Shown piece after piece: positions 10,240 to 21,823 of a DNA stretch of 64,000 nucleotides; position 1 is the stretch's first letter; the number at the start of each line of letters is the position of its first letter. The notes beneath the pieces are model-generated. The model was not told where the DNA came from and made no database searches. It worked only from the letters and a program-made list of their open reading frames with translations. A program made the translations under genes and the position numbers. The stretch comes from Ascarosepion bandense (Eukaryota; Mollusca; Cephalopoda; Sepiida; Sepiidae). The stretch covers positions 682,001 through 746,000 of the forward strand of contig JBBBDQ010000403.1 in assembly GCA_037127315.1 (NCBI GenBank), read 5' to 3'.

Positions 10240-10935
10240 CAGGCCAAATTAATCGGAAACTTTGATTATTTCATAAACTCTATCGATAGGTCTTGCTATG
10301 CATACAGTTATATTGTTAGGTCTGTTGATTGGAAAGTTTATTCACTGTACCGTGCTAGACAATTTTCTTGCCAGAATCTGTTTTACATATTAAGTTTATC
10401 ATTCGCCTTTGCTTTGAATTTTGCTGCCGCATCTGATCCTCCTGCTATATATTTAGAGATTCTTGATAAAATCCAAAGAAGAAACTTCAATGTTATACAT
10501 CCTAACCTGGCAACCTGGCTTCATTAATTTTCCCACGGCTGTAACGTTGCTTTCCTGTGCCTTTTTTGTATATACTTTCAGGGTAATTGTTCTGATGAAT
10601 TTTCCTTTATGATATCTAGACTTTATGAATTGAAGAGCAGTACTAGATTGGCGGCAAGGTCTCATCATTTTACAGTTGAAATTCATAGATGTAACCGTAC
10701 GTTCTATGCTAATAGCTTATTCTATCGCGCTTCTCGCTTGTGGAACTCTCTTTACAGTCAAATTTGATCTTCAAAAATTTAAATGCAATGTCAATTGTTA
10801 TTTTCTGTCTTCTTAATCCTTGTTTGTTTATTGTTCTCTCTCCTGAATAGTAGTTTTTCTCATATTCTTTAACACTAACTCCTTGCATCCGAGTGACTTT
10901 ATTGCTTTGCTTGTGGTGAAATGATTAAAAAAATA
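10240..10935 (+). mobile_element. CR1/L2-type LINE, C-terminal coding and 3' end
   Basis: A 101-codon ORF (10,222-10,527) includes 'SLYRARQFSCQNLFYI' and 'LEILDKIQRRNFNVI', equivalent to the family's C-terminal thumb-like region seen at 25.3 and 61.1 kb. Later landmarks are 'gatgtaaccgtacgttctat' and the 3' tail 'tgtggtgaaatgattaaaa'. The stretch normally encoding 'IRPCIEYCCHIWSG' is replaced by unrelated sequence, suggesting an internal change. Confidence 0.78.
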
Positions 10936-11369
10936 CAATATAGAGCTTTTGTTATAAAACTGAACTATCTAGTTTCTTTTAGAAACGATCTGATACGGAG
11001 AAATCTTGATTTCAACATAAAGTAAAGAGAATTATTTTCAGAAATGAAAGTCCACGGTATCAAAGAATATAATTGTATTTTTTTCTTCAGTCACGATGAA
11101 CAGTTGCAGTTACAGTGATGTTTCATGCTTTGAGTGTCTATTTAGACACAAGTCCACTCCAGATTTCAAATGAAACTTATACATGCAACCTATTTGCGAA
11201 AAATGCTTAAAAATGGTCTGCTCAGCTTAACACACCTAACACTCCCTGATCATACCATGCTTTATCTTTAAAAGAATCAGATGAGACCCAAAACACTGCT
11301 ACCATATTTGGGATGGACATGTTCAATTCTCTTTTTCAAGTCTAGAACCATTTTTTAAAAATCATCTTA
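10936..11369. other. unassigned sequence
   Basis: No recognisable gene or repeat. Confidence 0.4.
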
Positions 11370-12235
11370 CCCAAAGCAGGCGTTTACAGTGAAAGACAAG
11401 ATTAGGTCCATGGGTTATTGAAGAAAGGATAAAAGATGAATGTTATTCGATAAGATAGACGATGACAGTTGACGTTGCATTTTAATTTGTGAAGATTGTA
11501 GCTATCAAGGAAGCAAGTAAACGGAAGGGTGTACCACGGGCGGGAAGTGTGAGAAAAGAAACTGTTCAAGTAGAAATGTTGATTACATTTCAACGGTAAA
11601 AGGCTGGGACTTAGATGTTAATCTAGTGTAACGCTTAAGTTCACATTGACGAGGCACCAGGAGAAAAAAAACTCGTCAGAAAATTTGTAGAAAAGACAGC
11701 AATAAAATAAGCAATAAAAGATATTTGTAGAAAAGACAGAGAAGCTACGTCACGTCGGTGAAAAAGTGACTGAGGTTGAGATGCCAAGTTAGGACTGATT
11801 ACATTACAGATTTTTTTGGATTGTTCGAGAACTTAGATATGAATACAAGGAGCATCCGATCAGATATGGCAAAAGCATTCAATGCACAGACGAATGATAG
11901 ATTTGTAAATGTGCGAGATGGATTCTGATGAGAACCTCGATATGAATATCATGAGCACCCGACCGGATATGGCAACAATATTCAATACACAGACGAATGA
12001 TAGATTTGTAAATGTGCGAGATGGATTCTGATGAGAACCTCGAGATGAATATCATGAGCACCCGACCGGATATGGCAACAATATTCAATACACAGACGAA
12101 TGATAGATTTGTAAATGTGCGAGATGGATTCTGATGAGAACCTCGAGATGAATATCATGAGCACCCGACCGGATATGGCAACAATATTCAATACACAGAC
12201 GAATTTATAAATGTGCAAGATGGATTCTGAAGAGA
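11370..12235 (-). mobile_element. CR1/L2-type LINE with an internal tandem expansion
   Basis: Minus-strand copy encoding in pieces 'FYLNSFFSHTSRPWYTLP' and, upstream, 'YKSIIRLCIEYCCHIRSG'. The latter block is present in about three tandem copies (see next entry). The 3' UTR is short or missing. Frame is lost at each repeat boundary. Confidence 0.8.
11880..12205 (-). repeat. 103 bp tandem repeat inside the LINE ORF
   Basis: Landmark 'gaacctcga' recurs at 11,932, 12,035 and 12,138, a period of 103 bp, with a partial further copy on each side. Units are nearly identical, so the expansion is recent relative to the LINE. 103 is not a multiple of three, so each copy shifts the frame. Confidence 0.92.
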
Positions 12236-12735
12236 AAAAATGTCTTGCCTGTCATAGAGACTCAACCTTTCTGTTTACGTGGTTTTTTGGGGAGAGGGTG
12301 GGTGGATAATTCTTCTTACCTTGCAATCTTTTCCCATACGTTTACCCTCTTCAAGGCAATGGTTAATCGTTATCTACCCTGCCCATATTTATAATCTTTG
12401 CTTCACAATCCTTCTTTCATCCATATCGGACACCTTATTCATTATTACCATTTTAACAGCTGCCCAACTACCTAGAGTGGCTTTTAAGCCTTTTACTGGG
12501 TAAATGTTATAGGAAAAGACAATGCGTTTAGCAAATTTTCCAGTTATCAAAATGCCCATTATGAGTAAATATAACTTTAATTAGTATAGAATCAATTTTC
12601 TAATTCTTATAACGAGCCTAACCAACACTACACTGGCAAACGAACTCGAAATCTTTCATTCGCTGATCTATGCAAGTACAGTTTACAATGAAGAAGTGTA
12701 TATAAATTCAGTTCAATGAATTAGAAGCAGCACAG
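12236..12735. other. unassigned sequence
   Basis: A pyrimidine-rich tract (12,300-12,470) and A/T-rich sequence; no family recognised. Confidence 0.4.
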
Positions 12736-12744
12736 CTGTGTGAA

Positions 12745-12880
12745 CGAGGGCACGAGGTGGTGTAAGGGATAGCAAGCTTGTCTAGCTAGAACCATTACAA
12801 TTGAGTAGTGAGTTCGATCCTCACTGGGTGTCCCGTACTTTCGGCCTTGTGCCTCATCTAAGCTGCGCTTAGAAAATCAC
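12745..12880 (+). mobile_element. SINE C (tRNA-headed) with target duplication
   Basis: A box in 'gtggtgtaagggatagcaag' and B box in 'gagttcgatcctcactg', spaced as in a tRNA, followed by a short tail 'ctaagctgcgcttagaaaat'. The flanks 'cacagctgtgtgaacgag' (left) and 'cacagctgagtgaacgaa' (right) look like a ~17 bp target-site duplication with one change. A second, older copy is at 3.35 kb. Confidence 0.85.
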
Positions 12881-12899
12881 AGCTGAGTGAACGAATTGA

Positions 12900-13394
12900 G
12901 AAATGAACTGGTAGATTGGTGAAGCTCCGTACTGATCCTAACTCCCAACCCCCCAATAAAAGGAAAATAATTTTCCAGTTAAGAATCTATGTCTATGTTA
13001 TCTGCGGAGTAGCACTGGGCTAAACACATTTGAAAAGAAGGAGATCATGTTAAAAATATGTTAGTTGCAAACATTGATTTGGAAAAGAAATTACTTTTGG
13101 AATACATTAACTACAGATGTTATATAGTCTGTAGTTTTGAAAAATCTAATAATACTGCGATTTTTTTACGGTTTATCAACACTTTGTATATTATTTAAAG
13201 CCGAAATTTATTTTGAATTTTAAAAAATAATCTCCCTTCTTGCAAGGTAATAAATCCATTAGGACGCGGGGGGGGGTTACTAAGCGTCAGAGAAAAATGC
13301 TATAAAAGAGAGAAAAGAATACAAACGAGAACTAAAACAGATAAAGATTTACGATTTCTTGAGAATAACAGTTTTTACAGAGAGAAGTGTTACT
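12900..13394. other. unassigned sequence
   Basis: Nothing recognised; a G run (about 13,268-13,276) stands out but has no evident context. Confidence 0.4.
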
Positions 13395-13530
13395 ATTTAA
13401 CCCATAGTTGGAGATAGATCTATACCTTCCCCAAGGAGGTACATAAGTGAATATAACGAACCCAACTGGAATTAAAAATGGCTCTCCGATTTCGTATTTC
13501 AAACCGTTGCACTAACCAAATATACTTGAA
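13395..13530 (-). mobile_element. SINE A, old 5' half
   Basis: 'taacccatagttggagatag', 'taccttccccaaggaggtac' and 'tggctctccgatttcgtatt' follow the order of SINE A on the minus strand up to the tRNA head. The B box is degraded ('ggaattaaaaatgg'), and the 3' half is missing. Confidence 0.7.
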
Positions 13531-14400
13531 AAGAATTCTGGGAACAATAAAAGTTACAACTTCCTAAAATCTCTTTGAATGCAGATGGCATAGTTTTAGT
13601 TTTTGTATAGAAACAGAAATTTCTTTTTATCATTGGAATTAAGAAAAGATAGTTTGAGTAGCGTTAGATTTTCAGCCAACTTTTTGGAATTTGTATTTAA
13701 AATTTTTCTTTTTGTTAAAATACTATTCATTGTTTGATATAAGTTACTAATTCTCTAAAAGCCAGTCGATCAACAAGACAAACAAGTTCAGTTTAGAATA
13801 CCATTTCATGAGAGAAAAAATGCGACTTTCGGCTCAGGACATGAGTGTAGCCAAACGAAATATCATTGTAGTTCATGCGATACGTTAAACCTGATCAAAT
13901 GGCTTCACTTGTTAAAGATGTAATTAAGAAGTGTTCAAAGCCTGATTTATAGGCCAAGCCAAGCAAGAATTGAGGACAGTGGGCCAAAAGACGCGGATTA
14001 TCAGACCGGAAAATGTCTCAAAACATTTCTGGTATGTTTCTTGCGTCGATTTAAATAAGCGCCATTTAACCCAGTTCTCGCGCATGTCTTTGAATGGTTC
14101 CAAATGAAAAATTCAGTCCTAACAATCCTATTGAATTTAGTCAAGCGTTGCTATAACACGTGCTCACTACAAATACTGGAAAAAAAATAAACGTTTATTT
14201 TTCTCATTTTGAAACGTTATTATTTTGTTTCATATAACTGAGAAACACGATTTTACAAGCATTTGATAGATAGCTGAGTGTGAAGTTTTTCTTATTATTA
14301 TGATTAGATAACTCATTAACTGGAGCAAGATATTTGCTTTAATGTTAACTTAATTAGACGTCATGGGTTCGTCCCTGCCGATATATCGGCAAACATGATA
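13531..14400. other. unassigned sequence
   Basis: A/T-rich unassigned DNA. No gene or repeat family recognised. Confidence 0.4.
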
Positions 14401-14600
14401 CTATTGACACCCTTCCCTTCGATATCCCCCCTGCTTAAACTTTCACTCTTCTCTTATGTAAGCCCCTGCGTATCAGTGGCGGTACCGCCTTGCTTGGTGT
14501 GAAACGATTAAAAGAAAAGATATTTTAAATTGAATTTAAAAAAAATATTTTAAATTCACAAAGTTTTTATGTTACTTTAAAAGCAATATAAAAACTTGCA
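14401..14600 (+). mobile_element. CR1/L2-type LINE 3' UTR end plus duplicated 3' flank
   Basis: Only the last ~115 bp of the element are present ('gcccctgcgtatcagtggcg', 'ttgcttggtgtgaaacgatt'). The following A/T-rich ~85 bp ('aaattcacaaagtttttatg') mirror the sequence beyond the LINE end at 7,437-7,520. The two loci are inverted copies that extend past the LINE terminus. Confidence 0.78.
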
Positions 14601-14789
14601 ATAAGACGTTATGTGAAAAGAACGGATTTTCCCAAGTCACTATTTTAACTACCTTCACTCCTCGAGATCTTTATTTATAGATTTTAGTTTTAGAATTGTA
14701 ATAAAACCGAAATATATGAAAGTTAATTTCTACATTTTCTTGGTTCTTGAGAATTGACAACAAATTAACAAACACTATTACATTATTCG

Positions 14790-15089
14790 GATGTGCGTTG
14801 TGGTGCATTGGATATCGGCTCGGAACGAGAAATCGGGGAGCCGAGTTCGAATTCCAGTCGAATTCATTACATTCACTTACGCGCAAATACCCTTGGGAAA
14901 GGTATTAATCCGTCTATTCCTTCCAGTTATGGGTTAAATGACAGCACAGATTGGGTTCTATAGCCTTGGTCGGCAACCAGTCTACCGCAGAAAGCAACTA
15001 CTGCGGGATAATCTTCTGCCCAGTCAGTCATGTCTCTTTCGAGACATGATCGCCCAAGCGTGTATCACATATGGCACTTAACTGATTGA
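14790..15089 (+). mobile_element. SINE A, nearly complete, with 10 bp target duplication
   Basis: Starts 'gatgtgcgttgtggtgcatt' and ends 'ggcacttaactgattga'. Both promoter boxes are present ('tggtgcattgg' and 'gagttcgaattcc'). Perfect flanking repeats 'ttacattatt' at 14,778-14,787 and 15,090-15,099 show target-primed insertion by a LINE machinery and define the element ends. Confidence 0.93.
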
Positions 15090-15344
15090 TTACATTATTT
15101 ATTGGAATGGTTGGCAAATCATCGGATAATTGCCAATTGATTCAAATTTTATGAAATGTTAAATATTAAGGATTTCCTAATACTTGCTTCACATAGAAAT
15201 GTTTATATTTTTATGAATAAAAATGTTTTCACATTTATTTCTTCATAAATTGATAAATGGTAAATATTGCATTGCATTAGTTCTAAATTAGTTTTTAGAA
15301 CGTTGTAAGTATAAAATTACTTTTGTAAATAATATTTTTTATAA

Positions 15345-16150
15345 TCATATCGCCCCAAGCAGTTTATTGCCACTAATACGCAGGGGGTTACACAAGAGGA
15401 AAGTTATGAGAGAGAGTGACAGGTTATAGGGGGTGTCAGGACGTGGGTAAGAGAAGGATGAGAATACTGATGAGAGTCGATTGGACGGAGAAAGGAGCAT
15501 GAGAGAGAATGCAAGTTACTGTGATAGGAGATGACGACTTTACATTTAAATCCTTGGAGATTGTAGCTGTTGGGGAAGCAAGTAAACGGAAGGTAATTCC
15601 ACAGGCGGGAAGTGCGAGAAAAGAAGCTGAGGGAGTAGAATTTCCTTTTACATTTTGTGGTTTCACAGTTATAGGGTGGGACCTAGTTGCTAATCTTGTG
15701 GATCGAGTAACTTCATATACCGGGGGCACCTATGAGTTAAGTTCATCGAAGCAGAAGCCGTGAAAATTATTTCTAGAAGAGACAGAGGGAAGCCACATTG
15801 CGCCGGTGAGAAAGTGACTGTATCTGAGCTGCCAAGTCGGGATCGATAACATTACAGATTCTCTGTTGGATTTTGTCAAGGACCCCTAGGTGGATAGCAG
15901 GAGAACCCCAATCAGATATGGCAGCAGTATTCAATGCACGGATGGTAGATTTATATATGTGCAGGATTGTTTCAGAAGGGAAAAAACTTCCTGGCTCTGC
16001 ACAGGGAACTGATCTTCTTAACAGCGGATTTAGCTATGGGTTCAATATAGTCATTTCACTTGAGGTCTGTTGTGAGAGTTAACCCGAGGAGGTGTAGTGG
16101 TTTGCTTTCAGGGAGACTAGCTTGATCCATGCTGGTGGGGTGGGTAGGAG
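15345..16150 (-). mobile_element. CR1/L2-type LINE, C-terminal coding and 3' end
   Basis: A 97-codon minus-strand ORF (15,436-15,729) contains 'TRSTRLATRSHPITVKPQN' and 'NSTPSASFLALPACGI', the family's C-terminus out of its usual frame in part. Upstream on the minus strand lie pieces of 'NVIDPDLAAQIQ' and 'HIWLGFSCYPP'. The 3' end at 15,350 lacks the standard 'cttgctcggggtg' (here 'ctgcttggggcgat' on that strand). Confidence 0.82.
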
Positions 16151-16485
16151 ATAATAAATAGTGCGTAATATTTTTGTTGTAAGTTCTCAAAGCTCCCCCA
16201 TCTCACCAAAAATATATATAGATTTGCTTTCATCATGTGTTTAGGTTATATTATAAAAGATTTTAATTGTTTTTATGAACAGGATATATTATTGTCTTGA
16301 GAAAAAGTATTTTTTCGATAAATAATAAATTTTTACAAGTATTGTTTCCATTTTTAATTAGAATAATTTGTAAAGTTTTAAACCTTTGAAAATGTTGTAT
16401 TACTTTGGTTCCGTTAGGTGAACTTGTTACTAAGTAAAAACTTTATTTAACAAATAGTAAACCTAAGTATAATTCTGTCCTGGGT
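16151..16485. other. unassigned A/T-rich sequence
   Basis: No feature recognised. Confidence 0.4.
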
Positions 16486-16990
16486 TTGACTGTAAAGTGC
16501 ATCCGGCAGCAAGGCCTCAAATTATTGGTTGTGAGGAGCATGGAACCACCTCTTAATTGCTGTTGTTCCCAGACCCACCCTGACCTGGAGTGGTAGCACC
16601 TGTTAGGGTCCCAGCTATGGGCAAATAGTTAACCCCCAAACTGGGGTCAAAATACTATAAAAGTATAAAAATAGAATTTTATAGAAATATATACATTTTT
16701 GAAGGAAAATTATTACTAACAATACATTTTGAAGGAAAAAAATATTATTACTATAACATATTTTTGAAGGAAAAGAAATTGCCATAACACATTTTTCAAG
16801 AAAAAAATTATTACCAGCAATACATTTTTGAATACAAAACTAGAGGACATCTTCAGTTTTCTAAAATACAAAAAGGAAAAATAAAAACAACTTTTTCATC
16901 AAAATCTGACTAAATCACCCTTCTCACTATAACCAAATATTTTTTAAAAATACCTTAAAACCCCACCTTTTTGGCATTAAATTCCTCACA
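16486..16990 (+). repeat. repeat X, longest copy, with internal ~33 bp tandem units
   Basis: Contains a GC-richer head ('gacccaccctgacctggagt', 'ggtcccagctatgggcaaat') followed by three to four tandem units built on 'acatttttgaaggaaaa' with 'attattacta' spacers, then 'catcttcagttttctaaaat' and 'cttctcactataaccaaata'. The order is mirrored on the opposite strand at 29,070-29,375 and partly at 6,185-6,350. No coding capacity; family unknown to me. Confidence 0.8.
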
Positions 16991-17394
16991 GAGGTTGATA
17001 TGCCGTTTAAAAAAATTCAAACTCAAACTAAGTATAATTCATCGAACATCAATATTTGAAAAATAATTTTGAATATTTTTTGTGTGTATAACCGTACCAA
17101 TATCTTGTAAATCCCAACGTCCATTCACGATATTATCAGAAAATAAGAGCGATAATTATATTAAATTTAAAGCCAAGTATCTAAACTTCAATAAATCATT
17201 AGATTACAGAGAATATTTTCGTAAATTTCTAACATTACTGAGCAGTTAAAAATTATATAAAAAAGGCGCTCACGTTATATTCCAGAAGTAAATTTTAAAG
17301 ACATATCCTGGTCATTCAATCTGTCAACCTGCCAACACCTAAAATAAACATCTATCACCGTGTTAAAAATGCATTTATGCGATATTTTAAACTT
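16991..17394. other. unassigned A/T-rich sequence
   Basis: No feature recognised. Confidence 0.4.
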
Positions 17395-18107
17395 AAAGAG
17401 AGTGACAAGAAAGGACTACAAATAAACAGAAGAAAATCGAATGCATGGTCATCAGTAAAAATGGCAGCCGAATATGCCAAATACAGGTCGAAGATACTAG
17501 AATCAAGCAGGTAAAAAATTTTAAATACCTGGGAAGTGTTATAACAGAAAACGGAAAGTGCAACACAGAGATCCGAAGGCGAATTGGTATGGCAAAGGAA
17601 GCATTCCAGAGGTTGAGTAAAGTATTAAGAAACAGGACAATTTCGCTAGAAACAAAGAACAGAGTACTGGATTGCTATGTGATGTCAGTTCTTCAATATG
17701 GCAGTGAATGCTGGAAATATCATCAAAGATGAAGGAAAAACTGGAAGCAACTGAAATGTGGTTCTACAGAAGGGTGCTGCGAATATCATGGATCAAGTAT
17801 GTGAGCAATGATGAGGTTTTGGAAATGATGGAAACGAAAAGGAAATTAATACTGAGCATCAGGAAGAGACAGCTGAAGTTCCTGGGACATGCAATGAGGA
17901 AGAAGGAGAACCTGATACTAACAGAGAGACAGGGGAAAGCAACGGATAACATATTTGAAGGACCTAATCAGGTGGATGATGGAACAAGGATTGCATGGTG
18001 CAACAGGAGAAGGCGTGCTAAGAGCCACCAGGGTTAGGGAGACGTGGAAAGCCATGATCGCCTACATACTGAAAGGACAGGGCATATAGAAGAAGAAGAC
18101 GAAGAAC
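17395..18107 (+). mobile_element. RTE-type LINE, C-terminal third and 3' end
   Basis: Two overlapping ORFs (17,445-17,732 and 17,708-18,037) give the post-catalytic part of the RTE protein: 'KNFKYLGSVITENGKC', 'VLDCYVMSVLQYGSECW', 'MWFYRRVLRISWIKYVSND', 'RKRQLKFLGHAMRKKENL'. A one-base shift at about 17,715 breaks the frame between them. The 3' end is 'acagggcatatagaagaaga' with a GAA-rich tail. 5'-truncated within the sequence after the YADD motif. Confidence 0.92.
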
Positions 18108-18182
18108 TAAGTAATACTTGTTTCAAATTAGATTAAATAAACTTTAAATAGGCTAATATTAATCAAATAAAATTTAAGAAAA

Positions 18183-18185
<3 letters not shown>

Positions 18186-18230
<45 letters not shown>
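18186..18230. repeat. (TA)n microsatellite
   Basis: About 21 uninterrupted TA units. Confidence 0.97.
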
Positions 18231-18231
<1 letters not shown>

Positions 18232-19415
18232 AAAGTATATAGATATGTATTTTCCCCTCTTTACCTTCAAACAAAACACAGAATAGTCCATTATTTATAA
18301 GGTACTGACAGGACATAATTATCTCGCTAACTAACTAAAGAAGAGACTTACACAATTATGATAGGATGGAAAGAAGCAAATATATTATTTCATACGTTTG
18401 AGTAAGTAATTTCCTTCTGTGCAATCCATTGTAATGACGAACGTATCACTAAAAATAATCACAGGAAAAAACAATTAAAACTCGAATGGTCTATTCCACT
18501 CCATCCATCATATGCAACTGATCTCGAACCAACCGTTTATCACCTTTTTGAATCGCTGCAAATTGCTGATTTAGGGAAAAATTATCTAACAAGAAACAGA
18601 GTCAAGATTTTGTCGAAAAACTTTTCATATCAAAACCTGCGACATTTCACTCAAAATGTATGGAAGAGCAGTCCGTCAATAAGAAATATGTCGTTCTCTT
18701 TCCAGTCAACGTAAAGCTACATGAAACAAGAATAACACATGGAAATGATTGGGAATTCGGTTAGTTTGTTCTAAAACACACAAACTGCAAAGGCAACGTA
18801 ACGGTTTACAGTAACCGGAGTTCAACTTTCAGCAATTTGTTGCATTCAATTCTCATTAATACTCTTCGAAAAGTGATACATTCATCTTATATCCTCTGAA
18901 TGGGTTAAACAGGGAAGACTGGGTTTTTAAGTAATGTTTGGCAACCAGATTATAAGAAAAAAATGAATTCAAGTCGTTTCGTGCACATGTGCTTTGAAGT
19001 AGAAAAAGGGCATTTCTTGCTTTAAAATTTATTGCAAGTGATATTTTACGTTTATCCCAAGCTTCCAGATGCCACTGGATCATGGAGGGATGGTTTAGGG
19101 TCAGTCTTAACCTCTGCAACACGTCATTCTTTGAAAAGAAAAATTATCATCTTTTGAGAATGATAACGAAAATTATGCATTAAAATTATACATTTAAATA
19201 CTTTAAATGTACTTAAATGATTTACAGATTTAACTAATGTATTCGTAAAATCCATTAGTTAAAAACTGTAAATTATGTGCGTACATTTAAAATTTGACAA
19301 TATATATTTTTAAATGTATAATTATTGTTATCATTCCCAAGAATTAACAGGTTTTCTTTTTAAATGTTTGGAAAGACATTTTTTATTATCCCAACAGTTT
19401 TTTGTTGTTTTCATT
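18231..19415. other. unassigned sequence
   Basis: An 88-codon minus-strand ORF (18,856-19,122) has no motif I recognise. No repeat family assigned to this ~1.2 kb. Confidence 0.4.
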
Positions 19416-19416
19416 C

Positions 19417-19492
19417 CGAAAAAAAAAAAAAAAAAAAAAAATTAAACAAAAAAAACAAAAAAACAAAAAAAAAACAAAACAAAAAAAAACAG
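19417..19492. repeat. A-rich tract with interspersed C
   Basis: A ~23 bp pure A run grading into 'aaaacaaaaaaacaaaa' repeats. It may be the tail of an unrecognised retrotransposed sequence on the plus strand, but the sequence to its left shows no family match. Confidence 0.85.
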
Positions 19493-19652
19493 ACGAATAC
19501 TGGCCAATGTTTTTTGGACTTTTCCAGATAAAATAAAGTTGGTCTTTATTGTTATTGTGCAATATCGATTTTTTTTTTCAGTTAACTGAATTGTTGATAG
19601 CAGACAGGGAAAGGAAACTACAAGACCTCCTACAGAATGGGGTTTCACGCGG

Positions 19653-20510
19653 CCCGGCGGCCGAGATCAAAGTGTAATATCTGTTCGCAGATAATCACAG
19701 CTTGTTTGCCAGCCAGGAAGCAATGACCAGTTAAGACCAGCTTTGTACCCAGTTACCGCATAAGCGGTGGTTGAGTAATCTTTGACCAACGGCTTGAGCG
19801 TACGCGCTCAGATTTCCCACGTTAAAAACTGACCTTGTGTCACAATTCGCTTCAGTTGGGTAGTAGAGTAAATATCAAGTGTAGTATCTGTTCTCAGGTA
19901 CTCACTTCCTGCTTGCCGGCCTGGAAGCAATAACTAGCTAAGACTAGCTTTTGACAAGCAATGACCAGCTTTGTACCCAGTTACCGCATAAGCGGTGGTT
20001 GAGTAATCTTTGACCAACGGCTTGAGCGTACGCGTTCAGATTTCCCACGTTAAAAACTGACCTTGTGTCACAATTCGCTTCAGTTGGGTAGTAGGGTAAA
20101 TATCAAGTGTAGTATCTGTTCTCAGGTACCCACTTCCTGCTTGCCGGCCTGGAAGCAATAACTAGCTAAGACTAGCTTTTGACAAGCAATGACCAGCTTT
20201 GTACCCAGTTACCGCATAAACGGGGGCTTGGTAATCTTTGACCAATGGCCTGAGCGTACGCGCTCGTGTTCTCCACGTGTCACAACTCGCTCCAGTGGAG
20301 GAATAGGGTAAATATCAAGTGTAGTATTTGTTCTCAGATACTCACTTCCTTCCGCCGGCTGGGTTTGAAAGCAATGACCAGCAATGACCACCCAGTTACC
20401 GGGTGGCTAGGTAATCTTTGACCAACGGCCTGAGCGTACGCGCTCAGGTTCCCCACGTTAAAAACTGACCTTGTGTCACAACTTGCTCCAGTGGGGGAGT
20501 AGGGTAAATC
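19653..20510 (+). repeat. U2 snRNA-headed tandem array, four units of ~195-230 bp
   Basis: Each unit contains 'tcaagtgtagtatctgttct' or a near variant, an exact match to the U2 snRNA segment that spans the branch-point recognition sequence (gtagta); starts are near 19,664, 19,871, 20,099 and 20,311. The first unit also has a stem-loop I-like 'ggcccggcggccgagatcaa' just before it, in the right U2 order. The rest of each unit (for example 'ttaccgcataagcggtggtt', 'ggcttgagcgtacgcg', 'tgaccttgtgtcacaattcg') is not U2. The array interrupts an RTE LINE: LINE sequence lies at 19,592-19,638 and from 20,515. A snRNA-headed SINE that later duplicated in tandem would explain this; the body family is unknown to me. 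Confidence 0.75.
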
Positions 20511-20514
20511 CCGA

Positions 20515-20812
20515 CCTTCTACAGAATGGAGACAAACAGGAAATTTATACTTAACATCAAGAAGAGACAGCTGAAGTTTCTGGGACACGTAATGAGGAAG
20601 GAGGGATTGGAGAATCTGATATTCACAGGGCGAATAGAGGGGAAAAGTGACAGGGAAAGCAGCACGTGAAATACTTGATGAGATTAAGTAAATGAATGGC
20701 AGAGCAGGTTTTTGGGAGAGATACCAAAAGGAAAAGTGTTAAGCGCGACAAGGTATAGGGATAAGTGGAAGACCATTATCATCTACGTCCTGAAAGGACA
20801 CGGCACATATTC
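20515..20812 (+). mobile_element. RTE-type LINE 3' fragment flanking the U2-headed array
   Basis: Encodes 'LNIKKRQLKFLGHVMRKEG' and 'LENLIFTGRIEGKSDRES' with later frameshifts, and ends near 'acgtcctgaaaggacacggc'. A small piece of the same LINE type ('ggaaactacaagacctcctac', LIADxERKLQDLL region) lies on the other side of the array at 19,592-19,638. About 430 bp of LINE between these points is missing. Confidence 0.82.
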
Positions 20813-20867
20813 AACATTTTTCTACAGTGCACCACTGTTTACTTTTCGTTTGCTTCCTCTCTAAAAC

Positions 20868-21085
20868 CTTATCGTTGTTCATACGTTCAGTCCATGGCAT
20901 CCTCAGCATCCTTCTGTAGAACCACATTTCTGTTGCTTCGAGTCTCTCCTTCATCTTTGAGGAGATTGTCCAGCATTCGCTGCCATATTGGAGGACAGAT
21001 ATTACATAACAGTCCAGTACTCTCTACTTTGTTTCCAACGAAATCTTCCTGCCTCTCAATACTCTGCTTAACTTTTGAATGCGTA
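20868..21085 (-). mobile_element. RTE-type LINE fragment, inverted relative to its neighbour
   Basis: Minus-strand translation gives 'EMWFYRRMLRMPWTERMNN'-like and 'VMDCYVICPPIWQRMLDNL'-like blocks, the same region of the RTE protein as at 17.7 kb. It faces the plus-strand fragment at 20,515-20,812 with ~55 bp between them. Confidence 0.82.
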
Positions 21086-21399
21086 CAGAAAGACGTATTG
21101 AAAGTCAATCTTTCAGGATATTTAATATTTATATATGTCATAAATTTCAGTCACGTGTGAAACGAAATCCTGCGTTAAAACGCTGCTTATTGAAAAGCGC
21201 TACGAACTTTTGTTTCACCCCAATAATAACAGGAAATTGTAGAGACAAGTTTATACGCTAATAATTTCTATGGAAACCATTTTCGCGCGTGAAGACTGAA
21301 AGCTTTATGCACACCATTGATACATACGTAGCTTCAGACATATGTATGGTTAACGATATCAAGTTATTAACGGAAATCAATCCTATACAAGCGTGTAAT

Positions 21400-21443
<44 letters not shown>

Positions 21444-21783
21444 TAGAGAAAATTTTCAAAATTCAAATGTGTCGGATGTACATTTCGACATAGGATCTCT
21501 AATAGAGATTCTACGTCACGTCAGCGACATTGGTTTTTCCAAATGACGAAGGCCCTGGGGTAGAGTTTGGAGGGGTTTTAGGTTAACAACGGTCACAAAG
21601 TAGAAAAGGACAGAGCTGGTAGTCGCGGGGTTACAGGGTGTTGAAACGGTATATTTAGGAAGGGGAGGAATAGAAGTTCATATTTTATAAAGATAGACAA
21701 CTAAATGAGTTAAATATTCTATACAAGTGTGTAATATATATATATATTACGAAAATTAACGAAACTTGGTTATATGTGGATGA

Positions 21784-21823
<40 letters not shown>

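Noticed and set aside
19653..20510. Genuine U2 snRNA genes
   Set aside because: Only the first ~40-45 bases of U2 are represented; the Sm site and 3' stem-loops are absent.
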